Below, in pieces: positions 17,468 to 24,858 of a stretch of DNA of 61,735 bases (the first letter of the stretch is position 1; the number at the start of each line of letters is the position of its first letter). The position numbers and the translations under genes are program-made. The stretch is from an uncultured Mycoplasmatota bacterium (lineage in GTDB: Bacteria > Bacillota_I > Bacilli_A > RF39 > UBA660): positions 1 to 61,735 of the forward strand of contig CAMKNB010000004.1 in NCBI GenBank assembly GCA_946414095.1, read 5' to 3'. The notes beneath the pieces are model-generated. The model worked only from the letters and a program-made list of their open reading frames with translations, made no database searches and had not been told where the DNA came from.

Positions 17468-18007
17468 TTAATAATCGCAAGTATATCCACTTTGATCATA
17501 GTATATTGTTCTTGTTTGACCTGACACCGGAATGTTTAGTCCAATTCCTAGTAGAGGTATTTTCATTGTAATAAAAGTAGTAACTTTATAATATGTATTT
17601 CTACCGGTATTCTCATTGTCTTGACATACTTTTACTATACAATATCCTCCCTCTTCAAAATGAGTAGCTTTAGGATCTTGTCTAGTACAATTAGTAGCCC
17701 TTACACCATCATAATCATATCCAGTATTTTTTATTAGAGTATAAGCCTTCGCTTGTACTGTATCACCTATAGTATATCCCTTCTCAGCACATTTTCTTGT
17801 AAGATCAGTATTTCCAATATCATCACTATTAACACCACAAATACCTACTTCAGTAAATCCTTCAGCATGTTCAATATAATTAATTATCTCATTTTTAACA
17901 TTAAATGCTCTTGTATAATTAATTGAATATGTTAAAAAGAATAAGAATAAAAATATAAATACGACTACAATACTAAGAATCCAACTTCCTCCTATGGCCT
18001 CTCTCAT
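17468..18007 (-). CDS. TadE-like minor pilin
   Basis: The 179-residue protein starts MREAIGGSWILSI, then a hydrophobic segment (about 9-28) leading into SINYTRAFNVKNEI. This matches the pattern of TadE minor pseudopilins (hydrophobic helix then an R-A-F-x-V-x-N segment). The remaining domain is extracellular with seven cysteines, suggesting disulfides. The short charged leader resembles those of the Flp-like and dockerin pilins of this locus. The start follows AAGGAG. There is no prepilin peptidase gene in the window, so processing cannot be judged. Confidence 0.72.
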   Translation of the reverse strand: MREAIGGSWILSIVVVFIFLFLFFLTYSINYTRAFNVKNEIINYIEHAEGFTEVGICGVNSDDIGNTDLTRKCAEKGYTIGDTVQAKAYTLIKNTGYDYDGVRATNCTRQDPKATHFEEGGYCIVKVCQDNENTGRNTYYKVTTFITMKIPLLGIGLNIPVSGQTRTIYYDQSGYTCDY

Positions 18008-18044
18008 AATATAACTCCTTTTTTTCTTATTATAATTTAAAAAA

Positions 18045-18078
18045 AACTATAAACTATAAGCAACTATAATTTATAGTT
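18045..18078 (-). terminator. Terminator after the Flp-like pilin gene
   Basis: A 14-base stem (AACTATAAACTATA with TATAATTTATAGTT, one C/A mismatch), six-base loop, and seven to eight T on the minus strand. It isolates the pilin gene from the genes after it. Confidence 0.85.
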
Positions 18079-18101
18079 AATTTTAATATTTTTTCTATTT
18101 A

Positions 18102-18416
18102 TTAATCATTAGCTTTATGACAAGTTGTTTCACTATTATTTACTGAATTACCATTTGCATCAGTAGTTGTAACAGTATCAACACCCTCTGGGCAACAAAA
18201 CCATTCTTTAACAGTTGCTTGAGTATTTCCACCAGAAACATCAGCATTTGCTCCTGAAACAGCATGCCATGTTGGACCATAAGTTGTTCTACATGATTGA
18301 TTAACAACTTGTCTTTGAATTAATGGCCATACAACAAAATAGAAAATTGCACCAATTGCAGCAATAGCAATTAAAGTAACAACTGTCATATTTAATTCTC
18401 CTGTAGCTTCTTTCAT
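18102..18416 (-). CDS. Flp-like major pilin candidate
   Basis: The 104-residue protein starts MKEATGELNMTVVTLIAIA; one hydrophobic helix (about 10-32) follows a six-residue leader ending in Gly, consistent with a type IV/Flp prepilin. The mature domain is small, Thr/Asn-rich, with four Cys (SC, FCC and a C-terminal CHKAND). It has its own consensus promoter and terminator and a strong AGGAGG SD, as expected of an abundantly made pilus subunit. Classical Flp pilins are shorter (50-70 residues) and have a Glu-Tyr after the cleavage site, which is not seen, so it is a divergent member. Confidence 0.7.
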   Translation of the reverse strand: MKEATGELNMTVVTLIAIAAIGAIFYFVVWPLIQRQVVNQSCRTTYGPTWHAVSGANADVSGGNTQATVKEWFCCPEGVDTVTTTDANGNSVNNSETTCHKAND

Positions 18417-18446
18417 TAATAATTTCCTCCTTTACCTTATATTCAA

Positions 18447-18475
18447 ATTATACAATATGTTTTTTTTTTATTCAA
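18447..18475 (-). promoter_or_regulatory. Strong promoter of the Flp-like pilin gene
   Basis: TTGAAT (70-75 of this block) and TATAAT (18447-18452) on the minus strand are separated by exactly 17 bases, an A-rich spacer. It lies 30 bases upstream of the ATG and after the tadC stop. Confidence 0.82.
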
Positions 18476-18484
18476 GATTATTTA

Positions 18485-19294
18485 CTACATATTGCCAAAC
18501 ATTTGTAAAATAGATAATAAGACAATTACAATAACTCCTGCTCCTGTGGCTACTAACATTGACATAGTCTTCTTTTCCATTTTTTCTAATCTTTCTTTAT
18601 ATTTAGTTTCTCTAGATTTAGCTTGTAAGTTTGATATTGTTCTAGAGAAAACTATTAATTGCTCTTGTTTTCTTTCTTGACTACCTAAACTAAGTCTATA
18701 TAAAAGTCTCATCATACGCATAGAATCTCTAACTGGATACCTACGTGCAAATGCCATATATGGCTCTATTGTTGAATCACCTGCATCAATTGAAGCAATA
18801 AGTTCACGAAGACCAGGTTTAAACATTTCTGGAGCTTCTTCTAAACTCCTTGTAATTGCAACAGGAACCGTATAGTGTTGAATCAAGATTTCTAAACTTT
18901 TTAAATAGTATGGAAGTTTTAAATTAATCTCATGTAGATGAACCTTATAAAATCTTTTAACTTTATTATAATCATCTTTAAAGAATAAATATGTAACCCC
19001 TATAACTATAACAATTTTAATAGCAAAATTTACTCCACTTACACTTGTCATTACAACTACACATGCAATAATAAATGCAATTATTGAACTTTTGACTCTT
19101 TCTTGATATCTAACATTAGGATCTACCCTATCACCATATTTACTAGTTACAAAGAAATCATAATCATCTTCTTTTAATTTACCAAAAACAGTTTTATTAT
19201 CAGCAACAAACTTATTAAAACTAAATACACCTATATAGTTAAATAAGAATACTAATATAATACCAACTGCTAATATCTCTATTCCTGTAGTCAT
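18485..19294 (-). CDS. tadC: Tad pilus membrane protein TadC
   Basis: This 269-residue type II secretion F-domain protein is paired with TadB. A first helix (about 4-24), two central helices (about 70-105), a cytoplasmic F domain (LKLPYYLKSLEILIQHYTVP, a conserved start) and a C-terminal helix are visible. TadB and TadC form the inner-membrane platform on which the TadA ATPase drives pilus assembly. The start overlaps the tadB stop by one base (TAATG), so they are translationally coupled. Confidence 0.85.
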   Translation of the reverse strand: MTTGIEILAVGIILVFLFNYIGVFSFNKFVADNKTVFGKLKEDDYDFFVTSKYGDRVDPNVRYQERVKSSIIAFIIACVVVMTSVSGVNFAIKIVIVIGVTYLFFKDDYNKVKRFYKVHLHEINLKLPYYLKSLEILIQHYTVPVAITRSLEEAPEMFKPGLRELIASIDAGDSTIEPYMAFARRYPVRDSMRMMRLLYRLSLGSQERKQEQLIVFSRTISNLQAKSRETKYKERLEKMEKKTMSMLVATGAGVIVIVLLSILQMFGNM

Positions 19295-20193
19295 TATTCA
19301 GCACCTACATCCTCATGGTAGTATTTAATACCGGTTACTAAGAAGTATGTGTTAATAATTATTACCCCATGCAGTAATACAACAACATACCAATCTTCAA
19401 GTAGAAGCAAGTAACTATCATTACCTAACAATAATTGAACTAATAATACAAGAAAATATAATGCTACACCAAATGTTAAAAATTGTTTATAGAAATTAGT
19501 TCTATCTATTCTATCACGATATACGCTTTCAACAAGCATATCTATATCTTGAAGCATTCCTTCTAAAGCTTCACCAGAATCCTTAGAACCTTCTTTTGTA
19601 ATTTGAATAAACAATTGGTGCATATTTTTAATTACATAATAGTCGTACTTTTCATTCATAAATCTTATAGCCTCATCGATTGTACCATTATCATAGGCCA
19701 TTTGAATCATTTCTTTTATATCTGCAAGAATTGGATCTTCAAGAACTCCAGATTCTTTAACACCTTCTAGTGCTTTTACAAATGATTGAGTTGTATTATA
19801 TTCCATAATAACATTAGTAGTATAAATTTGAACTTGTTCAAATAAGAATTCACTATATGCTTTCTTACATCTCATATATGTAAGATATGGCACAAATGAT
19901 ATTGCTGCTGCAGCATATATGATACTCCATATAATACTATAAAAATACAAATAAGCTACAAATGCTGCTACAACGCCAAATATTGTTATTTGAATAAAAT
20001 ACTGTCTAGGAGTATATTCTTGCCCTAATTCTTTTGCTTTTTCTCTAACTACTTTAAAAGAATATGGTGAATATTTTTCATACGTATTACCAACAGTTTT
20101 AGCAATAAATTTATATGAATTATTGCCAGTATTCTTTCTGTATACATATACAAACAATACAATAGCTGCAATTACAAATACTTCGACATACAT
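19294..20193 (-). CDS. tadB: Tad pilus membrane protein TadB
   Basis: The 299-residue T2SS F-domain protein has an N-terminal helix (3-20), a central pair of hydrophobic helices (about 72-105), a cytoplasmic domain with VQIYTTNVIMEYNTTQSFVKAL and TKEGSKDSGEALEGM, and a C-terminal helix pair (about 235-285). It is the partner of TadC. The gene sits 11 bases after tadA with an AGGAGGT SD. Confidence 0.85.
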   Translation of the reverse strand: MYVEVFVIAAIVLFVYVYRKNTGNNSYKFIAKTVGNTYEKYSPYSFKVVREKAKELGQEYTPRQYFIQITIFGVVAAFVAYLYFYSIIWSIIYAAAAISFVPYLTYMRCKKAYSEFLFEQVQIYTTNVIMEYNTTQSFVKALEGVKESGVLEDPILADIKEMIQMAYDNGTIDEAIRFMNEKYDYYVIKNMHQLFIQITKEGSKDSGEALEGMLQDIDMLVESVYRDRIDRTNFYKQFLTFGVALYFLVLLVQLLLGNDSYLLLLEDWYVVVLLHGVIIINTYFLVTGIKYYHEDVGAE

Positions 20194-20204
20194 ATTATTA
20201 CCTC

Positions 20205-21410
20205 CTATATTTCTACAATTTCTATATTATCTTTTACCTCTTCTTTTACAGGACTATTTCCAGCATCAACTTTAATAGTTGCTTCACTATTACTATTTAG
20301 TGATACTTCAACATTTTCTTCTACTTTGCCACTTTCTTTTACTTCACTATCTTTAGGAATAAATGGATCTTCTTTCATTACTACTCCTTGAGAAGCAAGA
20401 TAATCAATTAAGTGACTTGTTGGATTATTGTAACTTTCATTTCCTGCCAAATCTCTACTATATATAATATTAACTTTAGCTTCATTAGCTTCATCATCAA
20501 CATAAAATTCAACAACTTGGGTAATTTCTCTTTGAAATCTATTGTATTGTTTTGAGAAAAAACCTTTAACATGTATACCAAGTTGAATATATCTATGCAT
20601 ACCTTTAACAAATTGATCAATATCTTGACTTGATTCTAAAAGTGAATAAAGACGCATAGGAATACTTGATGCTTTATCTGAGTGAATTGTTGATAAAATG
20701 TTATGTCCTGAAGAAATTGAGTTTCTAACAGCCATAACAGCTTCAGCAGAACGAACCTCTGAAAGTAAAATCCATCTTGGGTTTTGACGCATACAAGCAA
20801 CCAACACATCAGAGTATGAAGCAATGTTATTTGTTTTCATTGCTACTATATCTCTTGTTGGATATATTTTATCTAAGTGAAGTTCTAAAGTATCTTCTAT
20901 TGTAATTATTTTTTCATCTTCTTTTATATGACTTGCTAGATACTTAATAAGTTCAGTTTTACCAGAACCAGTTTCTCCACTAACTAATATATTGCAATGT
21001 CCTTGAACACATTCAATTAGAAAATCATGTAATTTAAGAGATACATAATCTTCTTCAATTAATTTTTCTTTTTTAAGTCTAATCTTAGCAGGTGTTTTTC
21101 TTATTAGTACTGCTATTCCATTAGTAGCAATAGAATCATGGACAAAATTAAGACGCAATTCAGCACTTTCTGCATCTAAAAGTGGGTGTGCCATATTAAA
21201 TGTTTTTCCCATAACATTAGAGCATTGAAAAGCTAGTTTTTCCATTACTTCATTTGTAAGGCCATCTATATGTTCTGGATATACACCTTTAGATAAAGAT
21301 TTAACCCATAACTGTCCACCATTAGAATATGAAATATCTGTAATATCATCATTATCTAAAAGTGGTTGAATTAACCCAAAATCAATTTGAGAAAAAACCA
21401 TTGTGTCCAT
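20205..21410 (-). CDS. tadA: Tad pilus assembly ATPase TadA (CpaF)
   Basis: In this 401-residue secretion ATPase, Walker A is GETGSGKTE (145-153). An Asp-box-like IITIEDTLEL, the Walker B region WILLSEVRSAE and the His-box HNILSTIHSDKA follow. These are the hallmarks of CpaF/TadA, which hydrolyses ATP at the cytoplasmic face to polymerise pili. The last about 50 residues are an acidic, low-complexity tail (EVKESGKVEENVEVS) beyond the usual family end. The order tadA-tadB-tadC with short gaps indicates one operon headed by the two cpaB-like genes. Confidence 0.93.
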   Translation of the reverse strand: MDTMVFSQIDFGLIQPLLDNDDITDISYSNGGQLWVKSLSKGVYPEHIDGLTNEVMEKLAFQCSNVMGKTFNMAHPLLDAESAELRLNFVHDSIATNGIAVLIRKTPAKIRLKKEKLIEEDYVSLKLHDFLIECVQGHCNILVSGETGSGKTELIKYLASHIKEDEKIITIEDTLELHLDKIYPTRDIVAMKTNNIASYSDVLVACMRQNPRWILLSEVRSAEAVMAVRNSISSGHNILSTIHSDKASSIPMRLYSLLESSQDIDQFVKGMHRYIQLGIHVKGFFSKQYNRFQREITQVVEFYVDDEANEAKVNIIYSRDLAGNESYNNPTSHLIDYLASQGVVMKEDPFIPKDSEVKESGKVEENVEVSLNSNSEATIKVDAGNSPVKEEVKDNIEIVEI

Positions 21411-21437
21411 AATAATCCCTTTCTATTCTTTTTATTT

Positions 21438-22223
21438 TTAATCTGTTATTGTAATTTCTTCTATTCCTTTAACATCTGTTTCAGGAGTTAGATTATGAGA
21501 TAAGCTATTTATATATTCAACTATTCTATTAGTATTTTCTCTGTAAATTGATGTATCAGCATTATACTCTGCATTTCTTGGTACAGGAATAACATAACCA
21601 TTTAAATAAATAGCTTTTCTTAATAATAAATGCATATTTTCAGGAACTGAAAATATTAATGCAGCAGCATTAGTTTGCTCAGCACTTTTCTTAAAGATAT
21701 GATTTCCTCTTTCATCTTTTACAGCAAGAACTGTAATACCTTCAATTAATTTACCAACAAATCTATTTTCTCCCATACTCCCTTGATAATATAAATCAAT
21801 TTTATCTCCAGGATAAATTGAATTACCATATGTAGATTGAGAGTTTACAGAAAGTGATACAATCGTATGTCCTTCAGGAATATCTGACCAAGTTGAATCT
21901 GGCATACTTGACCATGTTACAACTGCGCTATCATAAAATAGGCTTCCTTCTGGAATAAATGTATTGTAATTAACATATTTTCCAATAATATTTTCTTTAT
22001 TTAGAATAACATTGTTTGTAATCATTGAATATGCAACTTTTACTGTTTTAATATCATCTTCTTCTATTAACTTTCTTGCTTCTAATGTTTTAGTTGCAAT
22101 TGGAACACTTACTGCATTTATTGCTTTATTTACTCTATATCTGTATGCAAAGAATAATATAGCCAAACATATAGCAATGGCAACTATAGTAACAATACCT
22201 TTGTTTCTAAACAATTTTCCCAT
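21438..22223 (-). CDS. CpaB-like SAF-domain protein 1
   Basis: The protein has 261 residues. An N-terminal helix (about 9-27) is followed by an SAF domain (about 40-110; VPIATKTLEARKLIEEDDIK, then FIPEGSLFYDSAVV) and a CpaB/RcpC-type beta region (SLSVNSQSTYGNSIYPGDKIDLYY). In Gram-negatives CpaB/RcpC sits in the periplasm and aids the secretin. A monoderm has no secretin, so here it may guide the pilus through the wall. The start overlaps the stop of its paralogue by one base (TAATG). Confidence 0.82.
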   Translation of the reverse strand: MGKLFRNKGIVTIVAIAICLAILFFAYRYRVNKAINAVSVPIATKTLEARKLIEEDDIKTVKVAYSMITNNVILNKENIIGKYVNYNTFIPEGSLFYDSAVVTWSSMPDSTWSDIPEGHTIVSLSVNSQSTYGNSIYPGDKIDLYYQGSMGENRFVGKLIEGITVLAVKDERGNHIFKKSAEQTNAAALIFSVPENMHLLLRKAIYLNGYVIPVPRNAEYNADTSIYRENTNRIVEYINSLSHNLTPETDVKGIEEITITD

Positions 22224-23035
22224 TAGTTATTACCTCCTATAATAGTAGGACCATACATTTGATCTTCACTAAGTGTATTCCTTTCAATTTGCATTTTTAT
22301 TTCATTACTTACAATGCTAGTTTTTTCAGGATTCTTTGAATATTCTGCATTTCTTGGCACTGGGAATAAACTTCCTCCAGAAAATTGTACCTTTCTTAAA
22401 AGCAAGTGAATATCTTCTGGAACACTAAACATTATATATGCTGGAGTTCTAGGACTATCAATTGTTTCAAAAACACTATTTCCTGCTGAATCAACTACAG
22501 CAAGTATTTTGATACTTTGTATAAACTTTCCAAGCATTAATGCTTGTTTACCATTAACTATCCCATTAGGATTTACATAATATAAGTCAATATAATTACC
22601 CGGATACATTGAATTACCATAAGTTGACTCAGTAGTTACAGATAATAATACAACTGTGTTTCCATTAGGAATATCTTCAAATAAACTTGATGGCAAATTA
22701 TCCCAATCAACAACCATTTCAGAATAAAATAAACTTCCTTCTGGTATAACTGCTGTATTTAGTACATATTTTCCAACTATATCTGCTGTACCTAATAATA
22801 CATTCTTTCCTACTATTCCACCTGGAACTTTCTTTATTGATACCATATCACTAGTTATTTTAGTTCTTGGTGCTATTGCTCTAGTAGCATAAGGAACGTT
22901 AACAGGCTCCGTAGCTTTTTGTATTCTATAATAATACGCCCAATATAAAATAGCTAGAGATGCTAAAATAGCTAAAATAGTAACTGTGTTTTTATTTTTT
23001 AAAAATCTTTTAATACTAATCATAATACTGCTCAT
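22223..23035 (-). CDS. CpaB-like SAF-domain protein 2
   Basis: The 270-residue protein is a paralogue of the 261-residue CpaB-like protein downstream. It has the same layout: helix (about 17-35), VPYATRAIAPRTKITSDMV, VIPEGSLFYSEMVVDW, LSVTTESTYGNSMYPGNYIDLYY and the C-terminal FPVPRNAEY motif, which both share. Tandem duplication with retained order suggests a hetero-oligomer. SD GGAGG precedes the ATG. It is the first gene of the cpaB-cpaB-tadA-tadB-tadC unit. Confidence 0.82.
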   Translation of the reverse strand: MSSIMISIKRFLKNKNTVTILAILASLAILYWAYYYRIQKATEPVNVPYATRAIAPRTKITSDMVSIKKVPGGIVGKNVLLGTADIVGKYVLNTAVIPEGSLFYSEMVVDWDNLPSSLFEDIPNGNTVVLLSVTTESTYGNSMYPGNYIDLYYVNPNGIVNGKQALMLGKFIQSIKILAVVDSAGNSVFETIDSPRTPAYIMFSVPEDIHLLLRKVQFSGGSLFPVPRNAEYSKNPEKTSIVSNEIKMQIERNTLSEDQMYGPTIIGGNN

Positions 23036-23079
23036 TCTTTTTTCCTCCTATTTTATTATCTAATACACTATTCTAATTA

Positions 23080-23109
23080 ATTATAACACAAAGCAAGATT
23101 ATAATTCAA
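23080..23109 (-). promoter_or_regulatory. Promoter of the cpaB-tadABC operon
   Basis: TTGAAT (23104-23109) and TATAAT (23080-23085) on the minus strand, 18 bases apart. It lies between the preceding gene's terminator and the cpaB-like start. Confidence 0.75.
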
Positions 23110-23122
23110 TAAGATAAATAAA

Positions 23123-23145
23123 AAAATCTAGATTATCTAGATTTT
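23123..23145 (-). terminator. Terminator after the dockerin pilin gene
   Basis: Perfect stem AAAATCTAGA/TCTAGATTTT with loop TTA and a T run on the minus strand. It touches the stop codon at 23144. Confidence 0.85.
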
Positions 23146-24145
23146 ATTTATAACTATATTTTCCACTAATTAACCAATCAACAAGTTCCTTTAAATCATC
23201 TTTATTAACTTTATTATCACCATTTATGTTAGCTCTCTTTAATTGTTTTTCAGTTAATGTAGACTTATTATTTAGATAACTATATAAATATTCAACATCA
23301 AGAGCAGTTACTCTTCCATCTCCATTGATATCTCCTTTTACATAACTATCGATTAAAGTACTTATATTTCCATCAACAAAATTTTTTAATATATTATAAT
23401 CTTCATTATTATATTTTCCATCGCAATTAACATCAGCCAATATTTTTTCTTCTCTACGTAAAGTTGCACCACTCTTAAGTAAATTTACATCCTCTAGATT
23501 AATTACTCCATCCATATTAACATCGCCCTGCTTAAATCTACTAAGTATTGATCTTTCAACAATAGATGCATCTATATAATCTATTTTTCCATCTCCATTG
23601 ATATCAGCTTTTGTTCCAACTTCTAATGTTGTTTTTCCATCTCTTGCCCAAGCTAATAATGTTCTACTATCATTAATATCAGTTACATTACTATTATCAA
23701 CATCTGCATCTACACTATAGAATGTAGAAAATAAACCATCATCATCTGTAGTTTCTAATATACCAGTTATAAATGTATTTATTTCAAGATTAATTCCATC
23801 ATTATTAATTGATGTTTCTCCAGTATCTGTACTAATTCTAATAGTTGCCTTTGGTGGATATTCGTAAATATCATAAAAATCTATTCTATAATCCTTATCA
23901 GCAGTTACACTATCTGCAAATCTTCTAGTAAATATTGCAACAAATTTTTCTCTAGACATTACTAACTTATGTGTATTCATATAAGAACCATAATCAACTG
24001 CATCTAGCATAGCAGATTTTAAAACCTCTCTACTTAAATAATAATCTTCTTCATTAGTAGTTGTTAATCTTTGAACAAATAACAAAATACCAATAATTAC
24101 AACTCCTAAAATAACAATTAAATATCCCCACATTGACTCTTTCAT
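23144..24145 (-). CDS. Pilin-like protein with tandem dockerin-type calcium-binding repeats
   Basis: The protein has 333 residues. The N-terminus MKESMWGYLIVILG gives a seven-residue leader and a hydrophobic helix (about 7-25), as in TadE-type pseudopilins, followed by an extracellular domain to about 140. From about 146 to 330 are F-hand repeats. Five are clear, at about 181 (DINGDGKIDYID), 208 (DVNMDGVINLED), 238 (DVNCDGKYNNED), 272 (DINGDGRVTALD) and 307 (NINGDNKVNKDD). One at about 146 (DVDNSNVTDIND) is degenerate. They could form three dockerins. A pilus minor subunit presenting dockerins is unusual; a cohesin-like protein is encoded at 9881-11386. SD GAAGG is upstream. Confidence 0.8.
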   Translation of the reverse strand: MKESMWGYLIVILGVVIIGILLFVQRLTTTNEEDYYLSREVLKSAMLDAVDYGSYMNTHKLVMSREKFVAIFTRRFADSVTADKDYRIDFYDIYEYPPKATIRISTDTGETSINNDGINLEINTFITGILETTDDDGLFSTFYSVDADVDNSNVTDINDSRTLLAWARDGKTTLEVGTKADINGDGKIDYIDASIVERSILSRFKQGDVNMDGVINLEDVNLLKSGATLRREEKILADVNCDGKYNNEDYNILKNFVDGNISTLIDSYVKGDINGDGRVTALDVEYLYSYLNNKSTLTEKQLKRANINGDNKVNKDDLKELVDWLISGKYSYK

Positions 24146-24191
24146 ATTTTATACCTTCCTTCGTACTATTATATACTAATTTGATTATATC

Positions 24192-24224
24192 AAAAAAAAA
24201 GAATATTTTAAATATCTTTTTTTT
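24192..24224 (-). terminator. Terminator after the 211-aa membrane protein gene
   Basis: A/T-rich hairpin (AAAAAGA-TATTT type arms) with eight or more T on the minus strand, overlapping the stop at 24223. Confidence 0.65.
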
Positions 24225-24858
24225 AAATACCATGCTTAATTTTTCTAAATTTAGAATTATAGTATGTAACACTAATAATACAAGTAATAACAAATAATAG
24301 TATTTTAATTCCCCAATTTAGCATAAATGTAGTTATTTTATCCAATGTTGTCAGTTCTTCCTTTTCTTTGTTTTTATCATCTTTTTCTTGAACTATATTA
24401 TTATCATAATTGCTTTTTGCCATTTCTAAGCTTTCTTTTGTTACTTTAATAGTTGTAAATTGTGCAGTACAACTTCTTATTTTATTTTCATAACCTATAC
24501 AATCATTACTACCATAGAATTCATTAAAATATAGTTGATTAATATAAATTACTCCAGCAATATCACAATTCTCATCGCTATCATATATATCTATTACCAT
24601 ACTAGTTCCTTCAGGTACAAATCCAATAGTAACAGTATCATCTTCATTTCTTTCATAATACCTATTACCGTATTTAACCCTTAATCCATCAACTACATTA
24701 TATAATGTTACAGTAAATCTATTGCTACTCTTACTATAACTATTATCGTATGTAATTTTTGATGCATAATTAATATATTCTTGATGCTTTGCAGTATCGC
24801 ATGTTTTAGCAAATACAAACATTGGAATAAACAACAGTACTAATAATATTTTTTTCAT
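24223..24858 (-). CDS. Type I membrane protein, Cys-containing ectodomain (paralogue of 35030-35680)
   Basis: The protein has 211 residues. A signal peptide (1-17, ending VFA) is followed by an ectodomain with five cysteines (for example AKTCDTAKHQEYINYASK, ENCDIAGVIYI, SNDCIGYENKIRSC) and a charged linker (EKDDKNKEKEELTTLDKI). A C-terminal helix (about 180-200) and a basic tail end it. It shares layout and a LDK-near-membrane linker with the 216-residue protein at the start of the locus. The two flank the giant-protein genes, suggesting paired membrane anchors. The start overlaps the sortase stop by four bases. The function is unknown. Confidence 0.72.
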   Translation of the reverse strand: MKKILLVLLFIPMFVFAKTCDTAKHQEYINYASKITYDNSYSKSSNRFTVTLYNVVDGLRVKYGNRYYERNEDDTVTIGFVPEGTSMVIDIYDSDENCDIAGVIYINQLYFNEFYGSNDCIGYENKIRSCTAQFTTIKVTKESLEMAKSNYDNNIVQEKDDKNKEKEELTTLDKITTFMLNWGIKILLFVITCIISVTYYNSKFRKIKHGI

